Positions 43,954 to 52,045 of a stretch of 64,000 bases of DNA are shown here, in pieces. Each line of letters begins with the position of its first letter. The stretch's first letter is position 1. A program made the position numbers and the translations under genes. Under the pieces are notes generated by a model, which was not told where the DNA came from, searched no databases, and was given only the letters and a program-made list of their open reading frames with translations. This stretch comes from Limnobacter sp. SAORIC-580 (GTDB taxonomy: Bacteria; Pseudomonadota; Gammaproteobacteria; Burkholderiales; Burkholderiaceae_B): the NCBI RefSeq assembly GCF_013004065.1, contig NZ_CP053084.1, positions 434,001 through 498,000 of the forward strand, written 5' to 3'.

Positions 43954-46900
43954 GCTGGACCGTTTGCGCACAGAAATAGATGCACTGACTCGGGTGGATG
44001 AAACACAGCGAGTGCGCAACCTGCTTGAACAATGCGATTGGCCTGACACCGGGTTTGATGTCATCAAACAGGCCGCACTCGGGCATGTAAAGCGTTTGCA
44101 TGAGGTGCAAAAGCACCGTGCAGGCATCCACCAGTGGATGGCGGAATATCGCTTGTCCACTCAGGAGGGTGTTGCGCTGATGTGTCTTGCCGAGGCTCTG
44201 TTGCGAATTCCGGATACCCAAACACGCGATGGTTTGATTCGCGACAAATTAAGCCATGCGAATTGGGCAGCTCACTTGGGTAACAGTACCTCCCTGTTTG
44301 TGAATGCAAGCACCTGGGGTTTGTTCATGGCTGGTCATTGGATTCAAATTCCAGATGACAACACCCTGTACTCCACCCTGCGACGCTTGATCGCACGCAG
44401 CAGCGAAGGCCTGGTTCGTGCTGCGGTGGAACAGGTGGTGAAATTCATGGGGCAGCAGTTTGTTGCCGCCCAAACCATTGAGGAGGCCTTGTGCAACAGC
44501 CGTGCGAAATCATTGCAGGGCTTTACCCATTCCTTCGACATGCTGGGTGAAGCCGCTTTGTGTGAAGCGGACGCGCAGGCTTACTTCAATAGCTACTTGC
44601 ATGCAATCAATGCGATTGGGCAAAGTAATTACAAAGGCGTAACCGACGGTCACGGTATTTCTGTAAAGTTGTCGGCATTGCACCCGCGATACACCTTGTG
44701 GCAAGAACAACGCGTACAAGCCGAACTGTACCCGCGGCTGTACACACTGGCACTTTCAGCCAGGCAGCACAACATTGCCTTGAATGTGGATGCAGAGGAA
44801 AGCGAGCGTCTGGAATTATCACTCGACCTGTTCACACGCTTGGCCTTCGAGCCTGAATTAAAGCGCTGGAATGGTCTTGGGTTGGCGGTTCAGGCCTATC
44901 AAACCCGAGCGACAGCTGTGGTTCGATTTGTCGCTGCACTGGCACGCGCCAGTGAACGGATTATCCAGGTTCGATTGGTCAAAGGTGCATATTGGGACAG
45001 TGAAATCAAGCGTTGCCAAATACAGGGTTTGGCACATTTCCCGGTGTTTACCCAGAAGGTTCACACCGATCTTTCATACCTGTGTTGCGCTGATTTGATG
45101 TTGCGCAATGCCAATTTCATTTACCCACAATTTGCCACCCACAACGCCCACACGTACGCCGCTATTCAGCACATGGCCGAGCAACTGAATGTGCGGCAGT
45201 TCGAGATGCAGTGTTTGCATGGCATGGGTGAGGGGCTTTACAGCCGTGCCAGAATTTATGCGCCTGTGGGCACTCACCAAACATTGCTTCCTTACCTGGT
45301 GCGCCGTTTGCTGGAAAATGGTGCCAACACCTCGTTCGTTAACCAGATGGTGAATCCAAATGTGGACGTGGATGAACTGCTGGAACACCCGGTTCTCACC
45401 TTGCGTAGGCATGGTGTTCAAAGCAACCCAGCCTGCGTACCTGCACCGAATTTGTTTGGTACCAATCGCCTGAACTCAAGCGGGCTTGATTTGTATTGCA
45501 AACGCACTGTGCAGCAACTGCATCAAGCCGTGGGTAGCGGAACCTTTAAGGATTTGGAACCCTTGGCTTACAGCACACATGTGCAGGTGCAATCAGCATT
45601 GGGTGTTGCTTTTCGATCGCGCAGCACGGGTGGCGACTGGTTTGAGAAAGGGCCAGAACACTGGGCGGCTGTCTTGTTGCAAGCAGCGGAGCTGCTTGAG
45701 AGTCATCACCTTCAATTGATTAACTTGCTGGTTCACGAAGCCAGAAAAACCATCCCAAATGCCCACATGGAAGTGCGCGAAGCCGTCGATTTTTGCCGCT
45801 ACTATGCAGCTCAGGTTTCCACCTTACCTGCATTGCAACCCGAATCAACACCGCGCCTTGCGGTGTGCATCAGCCCCTGGAATTTTCCTTTGGCCATTTT
45901 TGTAGGGCAGGTGGTGGGTGCACTGGCCAGTGGGCATGTGGTGGTGGCCAAGCCTGCCGAGCAAACGCCGCACATTGCATGTTATGCAGCAAAGCTGTTG
46001 CACAAGGCAGGCGTGCCTGTTGAGGTTTTGCAGCTGGTCTATGGCGACTGGAAAGTGGGTTCCTGGCTATGCAGTCATCCAGCAATTGATACAGTCTTGT
46101 TCACGGGTTCCAATGCGGCGGCCAAGCACATTCAAGCCAGTTTGTTGAATCGTGACTGCTTGCAAAGCCCCGCCTTGCTGATTGCTGAAACAGGCGGACA
46201 AAATGCCATGGTGGTTGACTCATCGGCATTGCTTGAACAAGTGGTCGGGGATGCGCTTGAATCGGCTTTTGGAAGTGCGGGGCAGCGTTGTTCGGCACTG
46301 CGGGTGCTGTGTGCGCAAGAGGACATCGCCGACAGCCTCATCGCGCTGCTAAAAGCCGCAATGCAGGAACTTCAGGTGGGCGATCCTGAATTTATTTCCA
46401 CTGATCTTGGACCCCTGATTGATCGAGATGCATGGCAAGCAGTGAATACCCACATTGAAAACATGAACGCAAATGGATTTCCTGTGTTCCGGGCGGAGCG
46501 CGTAGATCCCTGCGTCGCGGGTCACTTTGTAGCACCGGCCCTGATCGAGCTACAGCACATGAATGAACTGCAGCAAGAGGTGTTTGGCCCGGTACTGCAT
46601 GTCTTGCGTTTCAAGGCCGACCACTTGCCTGCCTTGCTTCATGAATTGAATGCCACCGGATACGCCCTTACTTTTGGCATTCACAGCCGCATTCAATCCA
46701 CCATCGATCTGGTTTGCAACACCACGAAAGCGGGCAACGTGTATGTGAACCGAAACATGGTAGGTGCTGTGGTGGGTAGCCAGCCATTTGGTGGGCATGG
46801 CAAATCGGGAACCGGCCCCAAAGCGGGTGGCCCGCATTATTTGCCTACCTTGATGCGCTTGCCTCAGCTTAGGAATATGCAGAACCAAGAATTGCCCGGC

Positions 46901-47323
46901 CCCACAGGTGAACAAAACCTTTACCGCTGCCGACCCCGTGGCCGGGTTTGGTGCACTGCACGCGACCTTACTTTGCTTGAACAACAAATTGACGCAGTGC
47001 TGGCCACCGGGAATGTGCCGGTTTGTGAACTCGCAGATGCTGACCGAAACCCGCATTCAATCGTGAATGCCGAGGTGTTGTCTGAAATCGATCTTGGCAA
47101 TATCAACCTGGTAATTTGTCACCCGGAGAACACAGAAATCTTGAAATGGGTGTGTGATCGCCTGGCACAGCACCAGGGAACAATCATTCCTTTTGTGTTG
47201 GGCGATGAGAATGGCGTTTATCCAGATTACAGGCTGGTTTGTGAGCAGGTGCTGTCAATCAACACCGCAGCCATCGGCGGTAACTTGACGCTGCTGGCTG
47301 ATCACCAACCGGGTTTGCATTAA
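43913..47323 (+). CDS. putA: Bifunctional proline dehydrogenase / delta-1-pyrroline-5-carboxylate dehydrogenase PutA
   Basis: PutA oxidises proline to glutamate in two steps. The 1136-residue chain has the FAD-dependent proline dehydrogenase barrel (VKLSALHPRY, LVKGAYWDSEIKRCQ, FATHNAHT, FEMQCLHGMGEGLYSRARIYAPVGTH reads around residue 440) and then an aldehyde dehydrogenase domain (SPWNFPLAIFVGQ, FTGSNAAAKHI, ETGGQNAMVVDS, and the catalytic Cys in SAGQRCSALR). A PGPTGEQNLY tail domain closes it. No ribbon-helix-helix domain precedes the barrel, so it cannot repress its own operon as E. coli PutA does. The loop before RIYAPVGTH is shorter than in the E. coli protein. GGGAG supports the start at 43913; an ATG at 43943 is the alternative. 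Confidence 0.95.
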   Translation: MYSVRLTGLNMQAELDRLRTEIDALTRVDETQRVRNLLEQCDWPDTGFDVIKQAALGHVKRLHEVQKHRAGIHQWMAEYRLSTQEGVALMCLAEALLRIPDTQTRDGLIRDKLSHANWAAHLGNSTSLFVNASTWGLFMAGHWIQIPDDNTLYSTLRRLIARSSEGLVRAAVEQVVKFMGQQFVAAQTIEEALCNSRAKSLQGFTHSFDMLGEAALCEADAQAYFNSYLHAINAIGQSNYKGVTDGHGISVKLSALHPRYTLWQEQRVQAELYPRLYTLALSARQHNIALNVDAEESERLELSLDLFTRLAFEPELKRWNGLGLAVQAYQTRATAVVRFVAALARASERIIQVRLVKGAYWDSEIKRCQIQGLAHFPVFTQKVHTDLSYLCCADLMLRNANFIYPQFATHNAHTYAAIQHMAEQLNVRQFEMQCLHGMGEGLYSRARIYAPVGTHQTLLPYLVRRLLENGANTSFVNQMVNPNVDVDELLEHPVLTLRRHGVQSNPACVPAPNLFGTNRLNSSGLDLYCKRTVQQLHQAVGSGTFKDLEPLAYSTHVQVQSALGVAFRSRSTGGDWFEKGPEHWAAVLLQAAELLESHHLQLINLLVHEARKTIPNAHMEVREAVDFCRYYAAQVSTLPALQPESTPRLAVCISPWNFPLAIFVGQVVGALASGHVVVAKPAEQTPHIACYAAKLLHKAGVPVEVLQLVYGDWKVGSWLCSHPAIDTVLFTGSNAAAKHIQASLLNRDCLQSPALLIAETGGQNAMVVDSSALLEQVVGDALESAFGSAGQRCSALRVLCAQEDIADSLIALLKAAMQELQVGDPEFISTDLGPLIDRDAWQAVNTHIENMNANGFPVFRAERVDPCVAGHFVAPALIELQHMNELQQEVFGPVLHVLRFKADHLPALLHELNATGYALTFGIHSRIQSTIDLVCNTTKAGNVYVNRNMVGAVVGSQPFGGHGKSGTGPKAGGPHYLPTLMRLPQLRNMQNQELPGPTGEQNLYRCRPRGRVWCTARDLTLLEQQIDAVLATGNVPVCELADADRNPHSIVNAEVLSEIDLGNINLVICHPENTEILKWVCDRLAQHQGTIIPFVLGDENGVYPDYRLVCEQVLSINTAAIGGNLTLLADHQPGLH

Positions 47324-47364
47324 CCATGGCACAATCGGGAACCGGATCATCAATGCAGTAAACC

Positions 47365-50004
47365 ATGTCTGAATTTCGAGGCATTCCGCCAGGCCCCAAT
47401 GTGGGCACACAGCTCAAGGCCTTGCGCCGCAAAAAGAAAGCGGCCGACAGGGCAGTAAATTCGGCACCAGCCATTGTAGGTCAAGCCCCCGAAGTCGCTC
47501 TTCATGTGAATAGGCCGCCGTTGTCAGAACTCACCTTGGCCAATCTTCAGGAGTGGTTCGACGCACAAGGCTGGCAGCCTTTCGAGTATCAATTGCAGGT
47601 GTGGAAGGCATTTCAAAAAGGCCACAGCGGCTTGCTTCATGCCACCACTGGCGCCGGTAAAACCCTGGCGGTGTGGTTGGGTGCCTTGCTTAGGCTGGCA
47701 CAACTTCCCACGCCAAGGGGCGCTGCAACCCGTGTCATGTGGATAACACCCATGCGCGCCTTGGCTGCTGACAGCACCAAGGCTTTGCAACAATCGCTGT
47801 CAGCCTTGGTGGGTGATTGCGATGTGGCCTTGCAAACCGGCGACACCGATTCAGCCGCGCGAGCAGCCATTTTGCGCAAACCCCCTTTCGCTTTGGTCAC
47901 CACGCCTGAAAGCCTGACTCTGATGTTCACGCGCGCCAGCAGCCAGCCCAACTTGAGCAAACTGCAAGTGTTGGTGGTCGATGAATGGCATGAACTGATC
48001 GGCAACAAACGTGGTGTGCAACTGCAGTTGGCCATCGCACGCCTGGCCCGCATTAACCCGGGTCTGCAGGTGTGGGGTTTAAGCGCCACCTTGGGTAACT
48101 TGCCGGTGGCCATGGATGTGCTGCTACACCCTGTTAAAAACCACGCCAAGTGCACTTTGGTCCAGGGCAAGTTACCCAAACAATTGATGATCGACAGCTT
48201 GATTCCTGACACCTTTGAGCGTTTTCCATGGGGTGGGCATCTGGGCTTGAATCAGCTCGAGTTTGTGGCGCGAGAAATCGACCAGTCTGCATCCACCCTC
48301 GTGTTCACCAATACGCGTTCCCAAGCCGAAATTTGGTATCAGGCTTTGCTCGAAGCCCGGCCCGACTACGCCGGTTTACTGGCCTTGCACCATGGCTCAC
48401 TCGATAAAACCGTGCGCGATTGGGTTGAGCAAGGATTAAAAAACGGCAGCCTGAAGGCCGTAGTGTGTACTTCATCGCTTGATCTGGGCGTCGATTTTTT
48501 ACCCGTAGAACGCGTGATTCAAATTGGCTCGCCCAAGGGCGTCGCCCGTCTGCTTCAACGTGCAGGCCGTTCCGGGCACGCACCCGGCAGGCCCTCTCGA
48601 ATTACCGTGGTGCCCACCCATGCGCTTGAATTGGTCGAGGCTGCTGCGGCCCGACATGCTGCCCAGCAAAAACAGATTGAATCGCGTTTCAGCCCACAGG
48701 CCCCACTGGACGTGTTGGTGCAGCACCTGGTGACTGTGGCCATGGGCACTGGATTTAAACCCGATGAATTGTTTGCCGAAGTGTGCACCACAAGTGCGTA
48801 TGAAAATTTGAGCCGCTCCCAGTTCGATTGGGCCCTGGCTTTTGTAGAAAAGGGAGGCGAAAGCCTGGCGGCATATCCGGACTATCAAAGGGTAGCTGCC
48901 GATGAGGAAGGCATTTACCGCGTGCCGCGGCGTGACATTGCGCGCAGGCATGCCATGTCGGTGGGCACCATTGTTTCTGATGCCGCCATGCATGTGGCGT
49001 GGATGACTGGCGGGCGCCTTGGCACCATTGAGGAAGGGTTTATTGCACGCCTGAAAACGGGTGATTGTTTCAGTTTTGCAGGCCGCGTGCTTGAACTGGT
49101 GAAGGTGCGTGACATGACCGCGTATGTGCGCAAAGCCAACCGCAAAAAAGCGACAGTGCCGCAGTGGCAGGGCGGTAAAATGCCCTTGAGCAGTGAACTT
49201 GCTCACGCCTCCCTGCAAATGCTGGAGTTGGCACATCAGGCTATTTCTTCTGGAAAAAAGACCGCCTTGCCTGAGCTGCAGGCACTTGAGAGTTTGCTGG
49301 CTTTGCAAATGCGCTGGAGTGCTTTGCCCAATACGGGCAACTTGCTGATTGAAGCGCTGCACAGCAAAGAAGGTCACCACCTGTTTGTGTATCCATTTGA
49401 AGGACGCACGGTGCACATTGGTTTGGCCAGTCTTCTGGCCTGGCGTGCCTCGCGGCACAAACCGGGTACGTTCTCAATTGCCATGAACGATTATGGGTTT
49501 GAGCTGTTGAGCGCGGAACCCGTGAACTGGCATGAATGGATTGCGGGCAGCCTTGCGCAAGCCCCGTTGTTTTCAACGGAGAATCTTTTTGAGGATGTGT
49601 TGGCTTGTCTCAACGCTTCTGAACTCGCCCAGCGACGTTTCCGGGAAATCGCCAGAATTGCGGGGTTGGTTTTTCAAGGCTTCCCCGGGGCGGGAAAAAG
49701 TGCAAAGCAGTTACAAGCCTCCAGCGGTTTGTTTTTTGAGGTGTTCAAAAAACACGATCAAAATAATTTGTTGCTGGACCAGGCCCAGCGTGAGGCGCTT
49801 GAACAAGAGCTTGATTTGAAACGAATGGAGGCAGCGCTTTGTGCAATTCACCGCAAAACTTTGGTGTTCAAGTCGATTGATCGCCCAACACCTTTTGCGT
49901 TTCCCTTGCTGATTGAGCGATTGCGCGAAACCGTTAGCACGGAAAAGCTCAGCGATCGTGTGGCAAGAATGGTGGCCGAGCTGGAGAAAGCTGCTCAGGT
50001 TTAA
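47365..50004 (+). CDS. Ligase-associated DEXH-box helicase (Lhr-Core type)
   Basis: This 879-residue ATP-dependent helicase belongs to the Lhr family. It has Walker A ([13 protein letters not shown]), [11 protein letters not shown] (motif Ia), TTPESLTLM, the DEWH box ([14 protein letters not shown]), motif III (GLSATLGN), and in the second RecA domain [20 protein letters not shown] and [12 protein letters not shown] winged helix and the Lhr-Core domain follow to the end. The length matches the Core form without the long C-terminal extension of E. coli Lhr. In many bacteria this gene clusters with PdeM, ligase and exonuclease genes; here only pdeM follows directly, and the other two are 17 kb away. 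Confidence 0.93.
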   Translation: MSEFRGIPPGPNVGTQLKALRRKKKAADRAVNSAPAIVGQAPEVALHVNRPPLSELTLANLQEWFDAQGWQPFEYQLQVWKAFQKGHSGLLHATTGAGKTLAVWLGALLRLAQLPTPRGAATRVMWITPMRALAADSTKALQQSLSALVGDCDVALQTGDTDSAARAAILRKPPFALVTTPESLTLMFTRASSQPNLSKLQVLVVDEWHELIGNKRGVQLQLAIARLARINPGLQVWGLSATLGNLPVAMDVLLHPVKNHAKCTLVQGKLPKQLMIDSLIPDTFERFPWGGHLGLNQLEFVAREIDQSASTLVFTNTRSQAEIWYQALLEARPDYAGLLALHHGSLDKTVRDWVEQGLKNGSLKAVVCTSSLDLGVDFLPVERVIQIGSPKGVARLLQRAGRSGHAPGRPSRITVVPTHALELVEAAAARHAAQQKQIESRFSPQAPLDVLVQHLVTVAMGTGFKPDELFAEVCTTSAYENLSRSQFDWALAFVEKGGESLAAYPDYQRVAADEEGIYRVPRRDIARRHAMSVGTIVSDAAMHVAWMTGGRLGTIEEGFIARLKTGDCFSFAGRVLELVKVRDMTAYVRKANRKKATVPQWQGGKMPLSSELAHASLQMLELAHQAISSGKKTALPELQALESLLALQMRWSALPNTGNLLIEALHSKEGHHLFVYPFEGRTVHIGLASLLAWRASRHKPGTFSIAMNDYGFELLSAEPVNWHEWIAGSLAQAPLFSTENLFEDVLACLNASELAQRRFREIARIAGLVFQGFPGAGKSAKQLQASSGLFFEVFKKHDQNNLLLDQAQREALEQELDLKRMEAALCAIHRKTLVFKSIDRPTPFAFPLLIERLRETVSTEKLSDRVARMVAELEKAAQV

Positions 50005-50075
50005 CAGATTTCAAAATTACAATTCAGGTCATCTTCACCGTGCATTTGTTGTCAGCAAACTCTTCAGTACATTCA

Positions 50076-50690
50076 ATGGAAACACCTTTTGGCGCACTTC
50101 AACTGTCGCGCCACAAAACGGCGTTTTCACCCGCACACAAGGCGCTTTTTGTCGCCGACGTTCATTTGGGAAAAGCCGCTACTTTTCGCAGCCTGGGTGT
50201 GCCAGTGCCAGCCGGGACCACGCAAGAGAATCTCGATAAGCTCTCAGAATGCATTGCAGAATTCAATCCACTTTCGGTGTATTTTCTGGGCGATTTGTTG
50301 CACGCAAAAATGGCGCACAACCCCGACTTGCTTGGCAAACTGCTGGCTTGGCGTGCCCAGCACACAAACCTGGCCATGACGTTGATTCGCGGCAATCACG
50401 ACAGCAAGGCAGGTGGTCCGCCCGCAAGTTTGAACATTTCGGTGGTGGAGGAGCCTTTCATGCTGGGTGGGTTTGCTTTGTGCCATCACCCGCAAACCGT
50501 ACAAAATGCTTTGGTGCTTGCCGGGCATGAGCACCCAGTCGTGGTGCTGAACGGAAAAGGCAGAAGCCGAGCCCGAGTGCCATGCTTCTACCTGAAAACC
50601 GATCAGCTCATACTGCCTTCATTTGGTGCTTTCACGGGCGGTTATGCAGTGAATCCCCAGGCTGGCGAAGCAGTATTTCCAGTGGTGTGA
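50076..50690 (+). CDS. pdeM: Ligase-associated metallophosphoesterase nuclease PdeM
   Basis: This 204-residue manganese-dependent phosphoesterase has the calcineurin-like motifs LFVADVHLGKAATF, YFLGDLLHAK, LIRGNHDSK, LCHHPQT and AGHEHPVV in order. VADVHLGKAATFRSLGVPVP and RVPCFYL are typical of PdeM, the partner nuclease of the Lhr-Core helicase. The ATG at 50076 fits the usual start of the family; a GTG at 50040 would add twelve unconserved residues. It follows the helicase gene by 71 bases on the same strand. Confidence 0.92.
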   Translation: METPFGALQLSRHKTAFSPAHKALFVADVHLGKAATFRSLGVPVPAGTTQENLDKLSECIAEFNPLSVYFLGDLLHAKMAHNPDLLGKLLAWRAQHTNLAMTLIRGNHDSKAGGPPASLNISVVEEPFMLGGFALCHHPQTVQNALVLAGHEHPVVVLNGKGRSRARVPCFYLKTDQLILPSFGAFTGGYAVNPQAGEAVFPVV

Positions 50691-50692
50691 AC

Positions 50693-50712
50693 AGCGGGCC
50701 GTTCAGCCCGCT
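50693..50712. terminator. Hairpin between convergent pdeM and doxX genes, possible terminator
   Basis: AGCGGGC and GCCCGCT form a perfect 7-bp stem with a 6-base loop. There is no immediate T tract; TTGCTTTTT begins about 15 bases later. A weak terminator at best. Confidence 0.4.
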
Positions 50713-50733
50713 GATTTGCCCACTGATTGCTTT

Positions 50734-51186
50734 TTACTTGCCTTTGCTCAAGCCAAGTGTGCCGCCACCCAAAGCCACAATCATTAGCAGGCCACCAGCC
50801 ACACTGACGTTTTTCATGAACATCAGTTGCTGAACATAGGCTTGTTCAGCAGGCATGGCCCAGTAGTTGTGAAACAGCACTGAGGCAGCTAGGGTGAAGC
50901 CGGCCAGCAGCAGCGCTGCAATTCGTACCTGGAAGCCGACGATCAAGGCCAGCCCCGCGCCAATTTCAACCGCAATGGTCAGCACAGTAAGTACTTCTGG
51001 AAAAGGCAGACCCACAGAACCGATGTACCCGGCGGTGCCCTCGAACCCACCGATTTTGTCGAAGCCCGCCAGAACAAACATGGCAGCCAGTAGAACCCGG
51101 CCAATCAGGGCAATGGTTGAGGCGGATGAGTTAAAGGCATTGTCCAGCACATTCGTGCCTGCGTGTGTTGTGTTTGCTGTAGTCAT
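50734..51186 (-). CDS. DoxX family membrane protein
   Basis: This 150-residue protein has four hydrophobic helices and the DoxX/MhqP landmarks LIGRVLLAAMFVLAGFDKIGGF at the front, PFPEVLTVLTIAVEIGAGLALIVGF in the middle and FHNYWAMPAEQAYVQQLMFMKNVSVAGGLLMI at the end. Members are small inner-membrane proteins linked to oxidative or quinone stress; the reaction is not defined. GGAGA precedes the ATG. A 15-bp inverted repeat about 100 bases upstream may control it. Confidence 0.9.
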   Translation of the reverse strand: MTTANTTHAGTNVLDNAFNSSASTIALIGRVLLAAMFVLAGFDKIGGFEGTAGYIGSVGLPFPEVLTVLTIAVEIGAGLALIVGFQVRIAALLLAGFTLAASVLFHNYWAMPAEQAYVQQLMFMKNVSVAGGLLMIVALGGGTLGLSKGK

Positions 51187-51283
51187 TTCAATTCTCCGTA
51201 TTGGGTTTGCGATTCACTGAATCGATGAGCGAATCATGCGCGTTCAATTGCCAAAAATCGAGTGACCTTTTTCGCAGTAATTG

Positions 51284-51298
51284 TTCAAATAATTTGAA
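51284..51298. promoter_or_regulatory. Perfect inverted repeat TTCAAAT-A-ATTTGAA, candidate operator
   Basis: The 7+1+7 palindrome lies in the 227-base gap between the divergent doxX and tetR genes, nearer to doxX. It looks like a site for a MarR- or TetR-type repressor. The regulator is unknown. Confidence 0.42.
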
Positions 51299-51390
51299 TA
51301 ATTATTTGCAGATCATGATGCCCTAGAAGAATTTCTCTAACCTGGCCCATTCCCTTTTTCCTGAAGAAATAGCGTACACTCATAAAAAAA

Positions 51391-51400
51391 CGAACGTTCG
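51391..51400. promoter_or_regulatory. CGAACGTTCG palindrome, candidate autoregulatory TetR operator
   Basis: A perfect 10-bp palindrome ends 13 bases before the tetR start codon, where a repressor would block its own transcription. Half-sites of the ACGAACG/CGTTCGGT type are common for TetR proteins. Confidence 0.5.
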
Positions 51401-51413
51401 GTCTATTTTCTAT

Positions 51414-52028
51414 ATGCGCAAAGGTGAACAAACCCGAGCCGCCATTGTTGAGGCGGCGCTTGAAATCGCGTCCACGCAAGGGCTCGAGGGTTTAACCATT
51501 GGCTCCATCGCAGAAAAAATGACCATGAGCAAAAGTGGTGTGTTTGCCCACTTTGGTTCGCGCGAAGAGCTTCAAATTGCCGTACTTCAAGAGTACGAAA
51601 CCCAATTCATCAATGCCGTGTTGTTCCCCTGCCTGAAAGAGCCCCGTGGATTGCCGCGTTTGCGCGCAATTTTCATGCGCTGGCTTGACCGGATCGGCAA
51701 GGAAATCGACAGTGGTTGCATCTATATTTCAGGCGCGACAGAATACGATGACAGGCCAGGGGCAGTTCGCGATGTCCTGGTGAAAATGCATCGCGACTGG
51801 CAAAAAGAAATGCACCGTGCCACGGCACAGGCCATCGAAGAAAACCATTTACCCGCCAATCAGGCCCATGCGGATCAACTCGTTTTCGAGATGGTCGGCC
51901 TGATTCTGGCAGCCCACCAGCAAGGTCGCCTCATGGGCGATTCCTCGTCTGTGAAGCGGGCCAGCCAAGGCTTCGAGCGCATGATTCAGCATTACCAGCA
52001 AACCCAGTCAGAAATTCTGAGCCAGTAG
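51414..52028 (+). CDS. TetR-family regulator of the beta-oxidation operon
   Basis: This 204-residue repressor has the TetR DNA-binding domain (AAIVEAALEIASTQGLEGLTI, then SIAEKMTMSKSGVFAHFGSREELQ) and a C-terminal TetR_C domain with IYISGATEYDDRPGAVRDVL, a pattern I associate with fatty-acid-responsive members. It is the first gene of an operon with acyl-CoA dehydrogenase, 3-hydroxyacyl-CoA dehydrogenase, thiolase, enoyl-CoA hydratase and thioesterase, so an acyl-CoA is the likely ligand. There is no ribosome-binding site before the ATG (CTATTTTCTAT), which hints at leaderless or weak translation. A palindrome just upstream may be its operator. Confidence 0.92.
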   Translation: MRKGEQTRAAIVEAALEIASTQGLEGLTIGSIAEKMTMSKSGVFAHFGSREELQIAVLQEYETQFINAVLFPCLKEPRGLPRLRAIFMRWLDRIGKEIDSGCIYISGATEYDDRPGAVRDVLVKMHRDWQKEMHRATAQAIEENHLPANQAHADQLVFEMVGLILAAHQQGRLMGDSSSVKRASQGFERMIQHYQQTQSEILSQ

Positions 52029-52045
52029 TACCAGGAGACACTTCA

